Assembly (NCBI GenBank): GCA_027459505.1
Contig: DAIDIE010000013.1
Span: 1 to 64,000, forward strand
Origin: Acidobacteriota bacterium
GTDB taxonomy: Bacteria; Acidobacteriota; Terriglobia; Terriglobales; SCQP01
Direction of reading: 5' to 3'
DNA: 64,000 nucleotides
The notes under the pieces were generated by a model. That model ran no database searches. It was given only the letters and a program-made list of their open reading frames with translations, and was not told the DNA's origin. The stretch's first letter is position 1; each line of letters begins with the position of its first letter. A program made the translations under genes and the position numbers. Positions 1 through 9,186 of the stretch are shown piece by piece.

Positions 1-26
1 TGAGGTGGACCCCAAACGCTGGACCA
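1..26 (+). repeat. IS terminal inverted repeat, transposase-distal end
   Basis: Matches the reverse complement of 1431-1456 at 22 of 26 positions; the inner 21 bases (6-26) match at 19 of 21. It begins with TG as IS3 ends do. The true end could lie a base or two outside the window. Confidence 0.8.
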
Positions 27-258
27 TTTTATGGCCGGATTACGTTAATGGTCGGCAGCGCCGGAGATAGGAGAAGGCGCGACCGCTTGGCCGCGCTTTC
101 TCAACCGTGTTTGGACCGGCAGCGGCGCTCGGGTCGCATCCCTGCGTTGCCCTATCCTCCGCTCCGGCGGCTTCAGTATAGGCCTGCCGGCTTGTTTCCT
201 CAACCGGATTGGCCTCAAGCGTTAAATCCCGGGGGCCAGGGGGCAGAGCCCCCAGTTG

Positions 259-1053
259 TCAACCAAGCGGGCCCGCTGCCCGTCCCGAGAAGATCTGGGC
301 GGGAGTAGCGTAGCCGAGGGCTTGGTGCGGCCGCGTGTGATTGTAGAAATCGAAGTAGGCGCCGATGCCGCGTTCGGCTTCGGCCACCCCGGCGTAATCG
401 TTGAGGTACACCTCCTCGTATTTGACGCTTCTCCATAGCCGCTCCGTAAAGACGTTGTCCAAGGCCCGCCCCCGCCCATCCATGCTGACCCGCACGCCAA
501 GCCGCAGCAGCGGCGCGTGGAACTCTTGGCAGGTGAACTGGCTCCCCTGGTCGCTGTTGAAGATCTCCGGAACGCCATGAACCATAGCCGCTTGCAGCGC
601 CTCCCGGCAAAACACGCCTTCCAGGCTGTTGGAGCAGCGCCAGCTGAGCACGTAGCGGCTGAACCAGTCCAGTACCGCGACCAAATAGATAAACCCGCCC
701 CGCAGGCGAATGTAGGTGATGTCGCTGCTCCAAACCTGCCCCACGCGGGCGATCTTGACGCCCCGCAGGAGATAGGGATAGATGCGATGGCCCGCGGCGG
801 CACGGCTCAGGTTGCGCTTCGGGTAAATCGCCTCCAAGCCCATCAGCGCCATCAGGCGCGCCACCCGCTTGCGGTTCACCGGCCACCCCCGCTGTTGCAG
901 CACCACGGCCATGCGGCGAGAGCCGTAAAACGGCGTTCGCGTGTATTGCTCGTCGATCCACCGCATCAGCCGCTGGTTCTCTTCCGGTTCGACGGCCGCC
1001 TCATAGTAGAGACTGGAGCGCGCCAGACCCAGCAGTTCGCACTGCCGGCGCAC
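259..1053 (-). CDS. IS3-family transposase OrfB (DDE integrase core)
   Basis: A 264-residue rve-type integrase core. The catalytic triad is visible: Asp in WSSDITYIRL, Asp in FNSDQGSQF and Glu in VFTERLWRSVKYEEVY. An HTH_21-like segment precedes it (TPFYGSRRMAVVLQQRG). The GTG at 1053 is only the first start in the open frame. The frame continues upstream with similarity-like sequence (LLCSTERRRLLIEPGH) as far as the A9 run, so the natural product is probably an OrfA-OrfB fusion. The catalytic domain looks intact. Whether this copy is active depends on the A9 run. Confidence 0.88.
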   Translation of the reverse strand: MRRQCELLGLARSSLYYEAAVEPEENQRLMRWIDEQYTRTPFYGSRRMAVVLQQRGWPVNRKRVARLMALMGLEAIYPKRNLSRAAAGHRIYPYLLRGVKIARVGQVWSSDITYIRLRGGFIYLVAVLDWFSRYVLSWRCSNSLEGVFCREALQAAMVHGVPEIFNSDQGSQFTCQEFHAPLLRLGVRVSMDGRGRALDNVFTERLWRSVKYEEVYLNDYAGVAEAERGIGAYFDFYNHTRPHQALGYATPAQIFSGRAAGPLG

Positions 1054-1096
1054 GCTGATCGATGCATGGCCCGGCTCGATCAGCAGTCGCCGCCGT

Positions 1097-1387
1097 TCAG
1101 TCGAACAGAGCAGCTTTTTTTTTGGTCCAGTCCAGCTCCACCTTGAGCCGGCCGATCTCCTCGTAGAGAGCCTGCTTTTCCCCTTCCTCGCTCGGGTCCC
1201 GTTTGGGCCGCCCGTCCTGAAACGCCTCCGGCAACACCTCGAGCGCCGCCCGCTTCCATTGCGATACCTGAATCGGGTGCACGCCGAAATGCCCCGCGAT
1301 TTCGTTAATCGTCCGCTCGCCTCGAATCGCCTCTACCGCCACCTTGGCCTTGAACTGAGGGCTGTACCGTTTGCGCGTCGTCGTCAT
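1097..1387 (-). CDS. IS3-family transposase OrfA
   Basis: A 96-residue protein with the N-terminal helix-turn-helix of IS3 OrfA (YSPQFKAKVAVEAIRGE, then HFGVHPIQVSQWK) and a C-terminal heptad-like segment (LYEEIGRLKVELDW). It binds the IS ends and is normally fused to OrfB by recoding. It ends just after a run of nine A (1123-1115 on the coding strand) read as three Lys codons. OrfB lies in the +1 frame, not the usual -1 frame, so fusion would need loss of one A, gain of two, or a +1 shift. Confidence 0.88.
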   Translation of the reverse strand: MTTTRKRYSPQFKAKVAVEAIRGERTINEIAGHFGVHPIQVSQWKRAALEVLPEAFQDGRPKRDPSEEGEKQALYEEIGRLKVELDWTKKKAALFD

Positions 1388-1430
1388 ACTTTCCCTTGTT
1401 ACGACACCGCCAAAACATTAACCTATTCCC

Positions 1431-1456
1431 TGGTCCAGTTTTTGGGGTCCACTACA
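1431..1456 (-). repeat. IS terminal inverted repeat, orfA-proximal end
   Basis: Partner of the repeat at 1-26. It lies about 45 bases upstream of the orfA start, where an IS3 left end is expected. Confidence 0.8.
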
Positions 1457-1783
1457 AACAGAACCATGACGACACGGCGCATAGGGGAAACCTCCAGCAG
1501 GAGAATACTGCAAGTGCATACAGTTGGCCAGCGCGACTGTGCGCCTCGTTGCCAAAGCGCAGCGGGGCTATGGGGAATCACAACAGCGCCTTCCTGGCTT
1601 TGTGTGGTATCTTTGCGCGACGCGGCGCTTCGAAGCCGCATTTTCAGTTAACCGGGGAGCGGTGACTCGCTTCTTGGACGGCCGGCAGGTTCAGCGTTCT
1701 GCAACTTGGGGAGAACACATGAGAACACGGAGCAGACACACTTGCCTCTCGACTTGGCAATAAATGTGGCCCGCGTGCCCCGC
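1457..1783. other. Gap between the IS and the first DUF4139 gene
   Basis: A 327-base stretch with no convincing gene. A TTG at 1706 opens the downstream reading frame early, but that extension lacks export or domain features. No clear sigma-70 promoter or terminator was found. Transcription of the DUF4139 genes could start here or from the IS end. Confidence 0.5.
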
Positions 1784-3694
1784 ATGAAGGCCCTTGCGAG
1801 AGGTCTCTGCCTGGCGCAGCTTGCGCTGACCCCGCCTTGTCATGCGCAGCACCCCAGCGGTTTACCACTGCGCCGCATCACGCTGTACAAGAGCGGCGTG
1901 GCTTGGCTGGAACGCTCAGGGGCGATCGCCGCCGGCCAGCCGCTGCGCTTGAAGGTGCCGCCCGAGGAAGTGAACTATATTCTCAAATCGCTACGCCTTA
2001 GCGGAGAACCCGGGAAAGCTCCTCCAACCATAAGTTATGGCGCAGCGGACTGGCTGCAGCAGTGGAAAGCCCAGCAACTTGTGTTTTCAGGCGGCGCTCC
2101 CTCGTTCTCCATTGTCCTGGAGCGTCTGGCAGGCGAAAGGGTCAAACTCACCGCCGGCGGACGCACTGCAACTGGCCGCCTGCTGAATTTCGACGCCCAC
2201 CCCGCGGCCTCATCCGAGCCCGGGTTCGCGGTAATGGCCGCCACTCCCAAAGGAGTGATCGCACTTTTTACCGATCATAGCTCGCAAGGCAATCCGGCTA
2301 AAGACCTCACAACCGTGCAGCTCCTGAGCAGTACCCAGGACAACGCGATTGAGCGTTACCTGCGGACTGAATCCCGCGCGTCACTGCAGCCGGGTAGAAG
2401 CTTGTTGCTGAACTCCACGAGCCCTCAGATGATTCACGCCTCGTATCTTCAGCTCGTGCCGGTGTGGAAGAGCAGCTACCGGCTGCGGCTTTTCTCAAAC
2501 GGCCGCAGCCGCCTCGAAGGCTGGGCCGTCATCAACAACGACACCAATGAGGACTGGCGGAATGTCCAGGTCGTGCTCGCTTCTGGCCGGCCACGCAACC
2601 AGCAGGTCTCGCTCTACGATCCCCAATACATCGTGCCCAAGAGCCGGCCCGGTCCGGGTGTCTACGTGGTTACGCCACGTTTCTGGCATTCCAATTTGAA
2701 CGAGATTACCTCGCCCCCGCAACCTTCGCTGGATTACTCCTATAACCTGCACGGGCCGTTTTCGCTCAAGGCACACCACGGGGCCATGGTTCCATTTTTG
2801 ATCGCGCAGCCCACTGCGCACCGCGCCTTCGCCTTCCCTTGGCCAGAAGGTGGGCTGGCCCGCGACACGATCGAGCTCACCAATCCTGGGCCCAACGCGC
2901 TGGCAGCCGGGGTGATCACCGTTTTCGCTGGTAACACCTATCTGGGAGAAGGACGCATCCATGCGCTCGCAGCGAATACAACCGAGCGCTTTTCCTTCGG
3001 GACCGACGACGGATTGACCATACGGCCACTCGATGACCCCTACAGTCTAGTCACTCAGAAAAGCAGGGATGTTCACGCTCGTAATGGCACGATTTCCGTT
3101 TACACGAAGCGCTGGCGGACCCGGCGCTTTCTCGTCAGAGCCTATGGGCAATACGCACATTCCGAGCCGCTGACTTTAGAAACGCAGTTTTCCTTACATG
3201 ATGATGGCTGGACCGCCGCGGGTCCCCAGCAACTGCGGTGCCAGCCAAACGGCGACTGTATCGCCCACTTCAGGATCACACAGCCGCGGCAAATTATTAC
3301 GGTAACGCAGAGCCGCACCAGTACAGAGACGGACGTCCTCGACGCCGGAGCGGTCGATCGGATCGACTCCGATGCCCTGACGCCCGCCGCGGCACGGCGA
3401 GCCTTGGCGCCACTGATGGCAAGCCTTCGCACCTGTGTTGCGGACCGGAAGGCGATTGGGACGCTCAGGCGCCGCCTTCGCCGCCTTGAGCGCCATGCTA
3501 TTCCCTTGCGGGCAGACATTTCCGTTATTAGTCAGATTCACGGACAGGATGACGTTTTGCGACGTTTTTCCGCCGAACTGGTTCGCATGCAGGCGCAAAC
3601 GCAAGACTTGGAGAAAGAGATCCAAGAGGAGCGATCACAATGTTCCGCGGCAAAGGTACAATTCCAGGCGGCCGCCCGGACACTGACCTTCTAA
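1784..3694 (+). CDS. Exported DUF4139-family protein, tandem copy 1
   Basis: A 636-residue protein of unknown function. The ATG at 1784 was chosen because it starts a signal peptide (MKALARGLCLAQLAL...HAQ). An N-terminal strand motif follows (ITLYKSGVAWLERSG, then EEVNYILKSLRL), then the DUF4139 core with VPVWKSSYRLRLF and INNDTNEDW near the middle. A C-x5-C pair (CQPNGDC) suggests a disulfide in the periplasm. The last 100 residues are Arg/Glu/Gln-rich and probably coiled coil, ending in Phe. DUF4139 proteins are related to MuiA (mucoidy inhibitor), but no biochemical role is established. The stop is overlapped by copy 2. No good Shine-Dalgarno precedes 1784. Confidence 0.8.
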   Translation: MKALARGLCLAQLALTPPCHAQHPSGLPLRRITLYKSGVAWLERSGAIAAGQPLRLKVPPEEVNYILKSLRLSGEPGKAPPTISYGAADWLQQWKAQQLVFSGGAPSFSIVLERLAGERVKLTAGGRTATGRLLNFDAHPAASSEPGFAVMAATPKGVIALFTDHSSQGNPAKDLTTVQLLSSTQDNAIERYLRTESRASLQPGRSLLLNSTSPQMIHASYLQLVPVWKSSYRLRLFSNGRSRLEGWAVINNDTNEDWRNVQVVLASGRPRNQQVSLYDPQYIVPKSRPGPGVYVVTPRFWHSNLNEITSPPQPSLDYSYNLHGPFSLKAHHGAMVPFLIAQPTAHRAFAFPWPEGGLARDTIELTNPGPNALAAGVITVFAGNTYLGEGRIHALAANTTERFSFGTDDGLTIRPLDDPYSLVTQKSRDVHARNGTISVYTKRWRTRRFLVRAYGQYAHSEPLTLETQFSLHDDGWTAAGPQQLRCQPNGDCIAHFRITQPRQIITVTQSRTSTETDVLDAGAVDRIDSDALTPAAARRALAPLMASLRTCVADRKAIGTLRRRLRRLERHAIPLRADISVISQIHGQDDVLRRFSAELVRMQAQTQDLEKEIQEERSQCSAAKVQFQAAARTLTF

Positions 3695-5631
3695 CAGTGG
3701 ACGGCAGCCCTATCAGGTGCATCGCTCGCGGCCGCGCACTGCTCCCACAGCGCGGTTGTGCCGCCGTCCTGGCCCTGCTTTCCTTTCTGACGACTGGCGC
3801 CCCGGCGTTTGGTCAAAAGGGCAGCTCACTGGTGCTACGCAAGGTCGTGTTCTATAAGAATGGTGTCGTCCGCCTGCGGCGCTCCGGCGAAATCGTACCG
3901 GAACGCCCTTTAACACTCTTCATACCACCTGCGCAAATGGACTATTTCTTGAAGTCGGCGATCTTTACAGACGATCGAGGACATACTATTCAAGGCCTTA
4001 GTTACCGGGCGGAGAATTGGCTTGATCAACACGCCAGTTCCGCCCCTCTGAAGCTAACCGGCAAGCTCGAACTTGCGGGTCTGCTGAACCAGGCGCCTGG
4101 CGCGCGCATCGAGATCACTCGGGCTGGTAGACCAGGAACCTTGACCGGCCGGCTCATAGACGCCACGTCTACCCGCAAGGGGATTCAGCTTCTGTTGTTT
4201 GCGGACAATGCGATCCGTAGAACACCGCTCCCAGAGGGCGCTTCGGTACGCTTTCTGAATGCGGAGTTCAACCGTGCTTTAAACAGAGGCCTGAAACAAC
4301 GCCTCGCCGCCAGGTTGAATCCCGACAGTAGGATCACCCTCCGGACCGGCGCTAGCCGCTCACTTGTGATGACCTACCTCCAGCGGGCACCGGTCTGGAA
4401 AACCACCTACCGGCTGACCCTGAATAGCGGTAAACAGGCCTCGTTGGAGGGATGGGCACTGATCAACAACGACAGCAACGAAGACTGGAGCAATGTTTCG
4501 GTCACGGTTGCGGCCGGGCGGCCGAGGGGCCGGGAGGTTTCGCTGTTTGCACCGCAATACCTGGCGCCGGAGCCCGAGCACGCCATCTCTGAATCGGGGT
4601 TCCCCATTCCAGTTTCTACTGGCGAATCGGCATTAGCGTTGCCACCCATCTCGCAAATAGAATCGTATGTCTTTCCCCATCCGGTCTCATTAGGCGCCCA
4701 CCACGGCGCGCTGCTGCCTTATCTAAGTGCCCGGATCTCAGCGGTGCCGGCGATTGTGTTTTTCGCGGAAAAGAAGTCGAGCGACGGCTTGAACGCAATT
4801 GATCTGCGCAACACGACTCCGGCCACGATGGACGGTGGAACGGTCACCGTCTTTAGAAAAAAGATGTACCTCGGACAAGGCGCAGTCCGCGGACTGGCCA
4901 GCGGCGCGAGACAGATTGTGACTTACGGCAGAGAGCGACGTCTAGTCTTGACCAACCTCTACCACGCGGGCCGGCCAATGGAGACGACCGCGAGCGAGCT
5001 TCACATTTCGCACGGCAGAATTGCCACCGGAACCGTCCGCACCCGGGTCTGGACCTTCTCGGTTCGATATCGGGGCAAGCGGCTGCCAGGGCCCCTAAAC
5101 CTGCTGATCGCGTTCCACCGGCCAGACCAAACATGGTCCATCCCGCATGCCGCTGCGCCCCCGTATTGCGAGCTGAGTGGAATGTGTCTCGCGCGGTTCA
5201 CCATCCGCTCTCCGCGCCAGCGGATCAGCTTTCGCGAACAATCAACCACCACCAGCGGCCATGCTGTTGGATCAGGAGATATTCCACTGCTGGCGCAATT
5301 TGCGAAGGCCGCGGACACGCCGGCCGCCGCACAGCGCCAGATTGAGCCCATTCTGAGCATTCGGAAGCAGCTCCGTGCCGCGGAGCGTTCCATTGCGATC
5401 ATCACAAGCAATATCCAGGAGCAGGAAGGCGCGGAGGCGGGACTCCGCGAGAACATCGAAGCATTCAGTTTGTTACGGGGAAACGCCGGCAGGGTTAACC
5501 AGCTGGTCACGCAACTCTCGGCAATTGACCTGCGCGTTCAACAGCTGCGCGGCAGGCGCCGCCAGATCCGCCGGGCGCGCACCAGGGCAAAACATGAACT
5601 GCATAGCGCTCTACTCGCTTTGAATTTCTGA
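3640..5631 (+). CDS. Exported DUF4139-family protein, tandem copy 2
   Basis: A 663-residue paralogue of its neighbours. The ATG at 3640 has a strong Shine-Dalgarno (AGAGGAG, 8-base spacing) and overlaps copy 1 by 55 bases. A GTG at 3697, three bases after the copy 1 stop, would give a more ordinary signal peptide, so the start is uncertain. Shared features are VVFYKNGVVRLRRSG, PAQMDYFLKSA, APVWKTTYRLTL, INNDSNEDW, a C-x5-C pair (CELSGMC), a coiled-coil-like C-terminus and a final ALNF. The stop TGA overlaps an ATG of the next frame. Function unknown; probably co-translated with copies 1 and 3. Confidence 0.8.
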   Translation: MFRGKGTIPGGRPDTDLLTVDGSPIRCIARGRALLPQRGCAAVLALLSFLTTGAPAFGQKGSSLVLRKVVFYKNGVVRLRRSGEIVPERPLTLFIPPAQMDYFLKSAIFTDDRGHTIQGLSYRAENWLDQHASSAPLKLTGKLELAGLLNQAPGARIEITRAGRPGTLTGRLIDATSTRKGIQLLLFADNAIRRTPLPEGASVRFLNAEFNRALNRGLKQRLAARLNPDSRITLRTGASRSLVMTYLQRAPVWKTTYRLTLNSGKQASLEGWALINNDSNEDWSNVSVTVAAGRPRGREVSLFAPQYLAPEPEHAISESGFPIPVSTGESALALPPISQIESYVFPHPVSLGAHHGALLPYLSARISAVPAIVFFAEKKSSDGLNAIDLRNTTPATMDGGTVTVFRKKMYLGQGAVRGLASGARQIVTYGRERRLVLTNLYHAGRPMETTASELHISHGRIATGTVRTRVWTFSVRYRGKRLPGPLNLLIAFHRPDQTWSIPHAAAPPYCELSGMCLARFTIRSPRQRISFREQSTTTSGHAVGSGDIPLLAQFAKAADTPAAAQRQIEPILSIRKQLRAAERSIAIITSNIQEQEGAEAGLRENIEAFSLLRGNAGRVNQLVTQLSAIDLRVQQLRGRRRQIRRARTRAKHELHSALLALNF

Positions 5632-5651
5632 TGAAGACAGGAGAATTCACC

Positions 5652-7484
5652 ATGCGACGCTCTTTTGCCATGTTGATCGCCATTCCCGTTGCCTGTGCCG
5701 CTCAGAGTGGCGCGCCACTCGCGCTCAAGCGGATCACATTTTACAAGAGCGGTGTCGCCGTGTTACAGCGCAGTGGGAAGATCACGCCCGGAAGCCCCAC
5801 AACCATCACCGTAGCGCCCAAGCAGATGGACTACCTGCTTAAATCCCTGCGCGTCACCGGCAGCGGCGGTGACGCGATTGAGGCTGTAAGGTTTAAAGCC
5901 GCCGATTGGTTGAACCAGCGTTCCGCGCTTTATCCCTTCTCGATTGAACCGGCTACTCCCCTCACCGGATTTCTCAGCCAACTGCCGGGAGCCGAAGTGC
6001 AACTCACGGTGGACGGCACGGCGCTGAGTGGCCAAATCGTGAGTGCCGGTAGTAGCAAGGCCAGCGGCGTTCCAACCCTGCTGCTTTTCACGTCCAACGG
6101 CCTGGAGAACGTGGACCTGAGAAGAGCATCGGCTGTGCGCCTGGTAAATGCAAAGCTGAACCGCCAGCTGACGCAATATCTTGGCGAGAACCTCCGTGCG
6201 CACCTGAATCCCAACAGCACCGTTGTGCTCGAAACCCGCGGCACCAGATCCATTCGGGCCAGCTACATTCAGCAGGCGCCAGTCTGGAAGAGCGCCTACC
6301 GCTTTACCTGGCTTCCCTCTGGCGGCACACTGCAGGACTGGGCGGTGATCAACAACGACACCAACGAGGACTGGAACAGTGTCCGCATCAGCGTTGCCAC
6401 CGGCAGCCCGCGGACGGAGAAAACCAACCTCTTCCAGCCTGATTACAGCACGGACGGTTCCCTTGAAGAGTACGACATGAACTCCGCCGCGCAGCGGAGC
6501 CAGCTCTCGCCGGAGCCATCGCGGCACTCCGTCTACACCTTTCCAAAACTGATCTCGCTGCAGGCCCACCATGCCACAATGCTGGCTTTCCCGAAGGCGG
6601 TTGTGGCCGCCCGGCGGGCTTTCGAGTTCGACGCCGGCAGCGATCACACCTATGCCACAAACGTGGTTGATCTGCAGAACACATCCGCCAACACACTGGA
6701 CGACGGTGTGATCACCGTTTTTGATGGCCAACGGTACCTCGGCCAAGGCCATGTCTCCCCGCTTGCTAGTGGCGCCCGCGAGCTGATCGCCTATGGGTAC
6801 GACGACTCCGTTCATTTAATTGATCAGGCAGATGGGGAGACTCTCTCCGATAGGAAGAACATCCATGCTAGTCATGGCAAATTGACGATCAAAGAGGTTA
6901 GAACGCGAAGCTGGGACTATGCGGTAAAGCTTACCGGACGCGGGCGAAATTCCACACCCTTTCCCCTTGATCTGATTTTTAAAAGGGCAGGATTCCACTG
7001 GACCATCGTTTCGCCCGCAACGGTGAATTGCGAGGGACTCTCCTGTAACGCCGCATTCACGATTTCGCGGCCAACCCAGGAGGTGGAGGTGCGTCAGCAG
7101 AGGGTCCGGCAGAGCCGTCACACGATCACCCTGGATGACGCTGCGGTTCTGGAACAAGAGTACTTTTCGGGGACGGAAGAGACCCGGCAACAACTTGCAG
7201 GAATCATCCATATCATCGAGTCCTACAAAGGAGCTGCTATGGCGATCGCTCAAGCGCAAACACGCGTTGGCAATCTTGAACTGCTCGAATCGCCGGTTCG
7301 CAAGAATATTCGCACTCTCAATTCGGTGAATGGGCAAGCCCAAACCGTCCAATCCCTCGCCGGGCAATTGGCAGCACTAAACCAGCAGGTGCTGCGGCAG
7401 CGCCAGCGCATCCAGCAGATTGAACAACAGAAAGCGTTGCTGGAGAAGCGCTTCAACGCTGCGTCCCATGCCCTGAACTTCTAG
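5652..7484 (+). CDS. Exported DUF4139-family protein, tandem copy 3
   Basis: A 610-residue third paralogue. The ATG at 5652 was preferred over the overlapping ATG at 5631 because AGGAG precedes it by 8 bases and it begins a compact signal peptide (MRRSFAMLIAIPVACAAQ). Family landmarks: ITFYKSGVAVLQRSG, PKQMDYLLKSLRV, APVWKSAYRFTW, INNDTNEDW, a C-x4-C pair (CEGLSC), a Gln-rich coiled coil and a terminal HALNF. It ends 18 bases before hutU. The three copies are clearly related but diverged, so the duplication is old and retained. Function unknown. Confidence 0.82.
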   Translation: MRRSFAMLIAIPVACAAQSGAPLALKRITFYKSGVAVLQRSGKITPGSPTTITVAPKQMDYLLKSLRVTGSGGDAIEAVRFKAADWLNQRSALYPFSIEPATPLTGFLSQLPGAEVQLTVDGTALSGQIVSAGSSKASGVPTLLLFTSNGLENVDLRRASAVRLVNAKLNRQLTQYLGENLRAHLNPNSTVVLETRGTRSIRASYIQQAPVWKSAYRFTWLPSGGTLQDWAVINNDTNEDWNSVRISVATGSPRTEKTNLFQPDYSTDGSLEEYDMNSAAQRSQLSPEPSRHSVYTFPKLISLQAHHATMLAFPKAVVAARRAFEFDAGSDHTYATNVVDLQNTSANTLDDGVITVFDGQRYLGQGHVSPLASGARELIAYGYDDSVHLIDQADGETLSDRKNIHASHGKLTIKEVRTRSWDYAVKLTGRGRNSTPFPLDLIFKRAGFHWTIVSPATVNCEGLSCNAAFTISRPTQEVEVRQQRVRQSRHTITLDDAAVLEQEYFSGTEETRQQLAGIIHIIESYKGAAMAIAQAQTRVGNLELLESPVRKNIRTLNSVNGQAQTVQSLAGQLAALNQQVLRQRQRIQQIEQQKALLEKRFNAASHALNF

Positions 7485-7490
7485 CCAGCC

Positions 7491-7496
7491 TACAAT
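7491..7496 (+). promoter_or_regulatory. -10-like TACAAT directly before hutU
   Basis: TACAAT lies exactly six bases before the hutU ATG, which has no Shine-Dalgarno. Transcription would then start on the A of the ATG, giving a leaderless mRNA. No good -35 was found at normal spacing. Confidence 0.4.
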
Positions 7497-7502
7497 GGGG
7501 TT

Positions 7503-9176
7503 ATGGCGAGCTCCGCCGATCTCGGCGCCCCGGCCCAGCCCATCCGCGCGGCGCGCGGACCATCCCGCACGGCCAAAGGTTGGGTGCAGGAGGCCGCGCT
7601 GCGCATGCTCATGAACAACCTCGATCCCGAGGTGGCCGAGCGTCCCCAGGAGTTGATTGTCTATGGCGGCACCGGCAAGGCGGCGCGCAACTGGCGCTGT
7701 TACCACGCCATCGTGCGCGCCCTGCTTGAACTGCAAGACGACCAGACGCTGCTGGTGCAGTCTGGCAAGCCAGTGGGCGTCTTCCCTACCCACCCCGGCG
7801 CGCCACGTGTTCTGATCGCCAATGCCAACCTGGTAGGTCACTGGTCCAACTGGGAGAACTTCAACGAACTCGACCGGCGCGGCCTCACCATGTACGGCCA
7901 GATGACCGCGGGAAGCTGGATCTACATTGGCTCGCAAGGCATTCTGCAGGGCACCTACGAAACGTTTGGCGCGGCGGCGCGGCGCCACTTCGGCGGTTCG
8001 CTGGCGGGCAAGCTGGTCGTCAGCGGTGGGTTGGGCGGCATGGGCGGCGCTCAACCACTGGCCGCCACCCTCAACGGAGCCGCCTTCCTCGGCATTGAGG
8101 CCGATCCGGAGCGCATCAAGCGGCGCCTGCGCTCGGGTTACTGCGACATGATGATCAACGACCTCGATGAGGCCGTGCGGATTCTCAAGCAGGCGGTGCG
8201 GCAGAAGAATGCCGTCTCCGTCGGCCTCATCGGCAATTGCGCCGACTTGATTCCGGAGCTGGCCCGGCGCGGCATTGTCCCCGACATCCTCACCGACCAG
8301 ACCAGCGCCCACGATCCGCTCAACGGATATATTCCCTCTGGCCTGGATGTCGCCCAGGCGGCGGAGCTGCGGCAAAAGCACCCAGCCGAGTACCAGCGGC
8401 GGGCGCTGCAATCCATGGCACGGCATGTGGAGGGCATGTTACGCCTGCGGGAATTGGGAGCGATTACCTTCGATTACGGCAATAACCTGCGCGCCATGGC
8501 CTATGAGGCGGGTGTGCGGGACGCTTTCCGCATTCCCGGTTTCGTGCCGGAGTACATCCGCCCCATGTTCTGCAGTGGCCGTGGACCCTTTCGCTGGGTG
8601 GCGCTGAGCGGTGAGCCGTCTGACATTTACCGCACCGATCAACTGGTGCTGGAACTCTTTCCGGAAGACGAAGTTTTGCGCCGCTGGATCACGCTGGCTC
8701 GCAAGCGTGTGCGCTTCCAGGGTCTGCCCGCGCGGATCTGCTGGCTGGGTTATGGAGAGCGCGCACGCTTTGGGCAGGAGATCAATCGTCTGGTCGCCAA
8801 AGGCGAACTCAAGGCGCCGGTGGTGATGGGCCGCGACCACCTGGACTGCGGCTCGGTCGCCTCTCCGTATCGCGAAACCGAGGCCATGGCCGATGGCAGC
8901 GACGCCATTGCAGATTGGCCGCTGCTCAACGCTCTGCTCAACACCGCCTCCGGCGCCGCCTGGGTCTCCATCCACAATGGCGGCGGGGTTGGTATTGGCA
9001 ACTCCCTGCATGCCGGGCAGGTGACGGTGGCGGACGGCAGCGCCGCGATGGAGGAACGTATTCTGCGCGTCCTCAATAACGATCCCGGCATTGGCGTGGC
9101 CCGCCACGCCGACGCGGGTTACGATGAAGCGCGCCGCTTCGCCGCGGCGCATCACATCAACATTCCCGAAGTCTGA
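7503..9176 (+). CDS. hutU: Urocanate hydratase
   Basis: A 557-residue cytoplasmic enzyme, the usual urocanase length. It hydrates urocanate to 4-imidazolone-5-propanoate, step two of histidine degradation, using tightly bound NAD. The NAD-binding glycine-rich motif [20 protein letters not shown] and the conserved [17 protein letters not shown] are present. The Cys in [10 protein letters not shown] (about residue 413) corresponds to the active-site Cys of the family. It heads a hutU-hutI-ftcD run. The start is set by conserved length and a -10-like box six bases upstream. hutH, the first step, is absent from the window. Confidence 0.97.
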   Translation: MASSADLGAPAQPIRAARGPSRTAKGWVQEAALRMLMNNLDPEVAERPQELIVYGGTGKAARNWRCYHAIVRALLELQDDQTLLVQSGKPVGVFPTHPGAPRVLIANANLVGHWSNWENFNELDRRGLTMYGQMTAGSWIYIGSQGILQGTYETFGAAARRHFGGSLAGKLVVSGGLGGMGGAQPLAATLNGAAFLGIEADPERIKRRLRSGYCDMMINDLDEAVRILKQAVRQKNAVSVGLIGNCADLIPELARRGIVPDILTDQTSAHDPLNGYIPSGLDVAQAAELRQKHPAEYQRRALQSMARHVEGMLRLRELGAITFDYGNNLRAMAYEAGVRDAFRIPGFVPEYIRPMFCSGRGPFRWVALSGEPSDIYRTDQLVLELFPEDEVLRRWITLARKRVRFQGLPARICWLGYGERARFGQEINRLVAKGELKAPVVMGRDHLDCGSVASPYRETEAMADGSDAIADWPLLNALLNTASGAAWVSIHNGGGVGIGNSLHAGQVTVADGSAAMEERILRVLNNDPGIGVARHADAGYDEARRFAAAHHINIPEV

Positions 9177-9186
9177 ACGCGTATCC

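Larger units (their letters stand above)
1..1456 (-). mobile_element. IS3-family insertion sequence
   Basis: A complete or near-complete IS of about 1.45 kb bounded by imperfect inverted repeats at 1-26 and 1431-1456. Both ends read TG..., followed by TGGACCCCAAA and CTGGACCA, with 22 of 26 positions matching. It encodes orfA and orfB on the minus strand, the usual IS3 layout. The left end coincides with the window edge, so its flank and any target duplication cannot be checked. About 230 bases between orfB and the left repeat hold only a short GC hairpin (239-253). It sits upstream of the tandem DUF4139 genes. Confidence 0.88.

Noticed and set aside
1706-1783. TTG start extending DUF4139 copy 1 by 26 residues
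   Set aside because: The extension precedes and would spoil the signal peptide; the ATG at 1784 fits an exported protein better.
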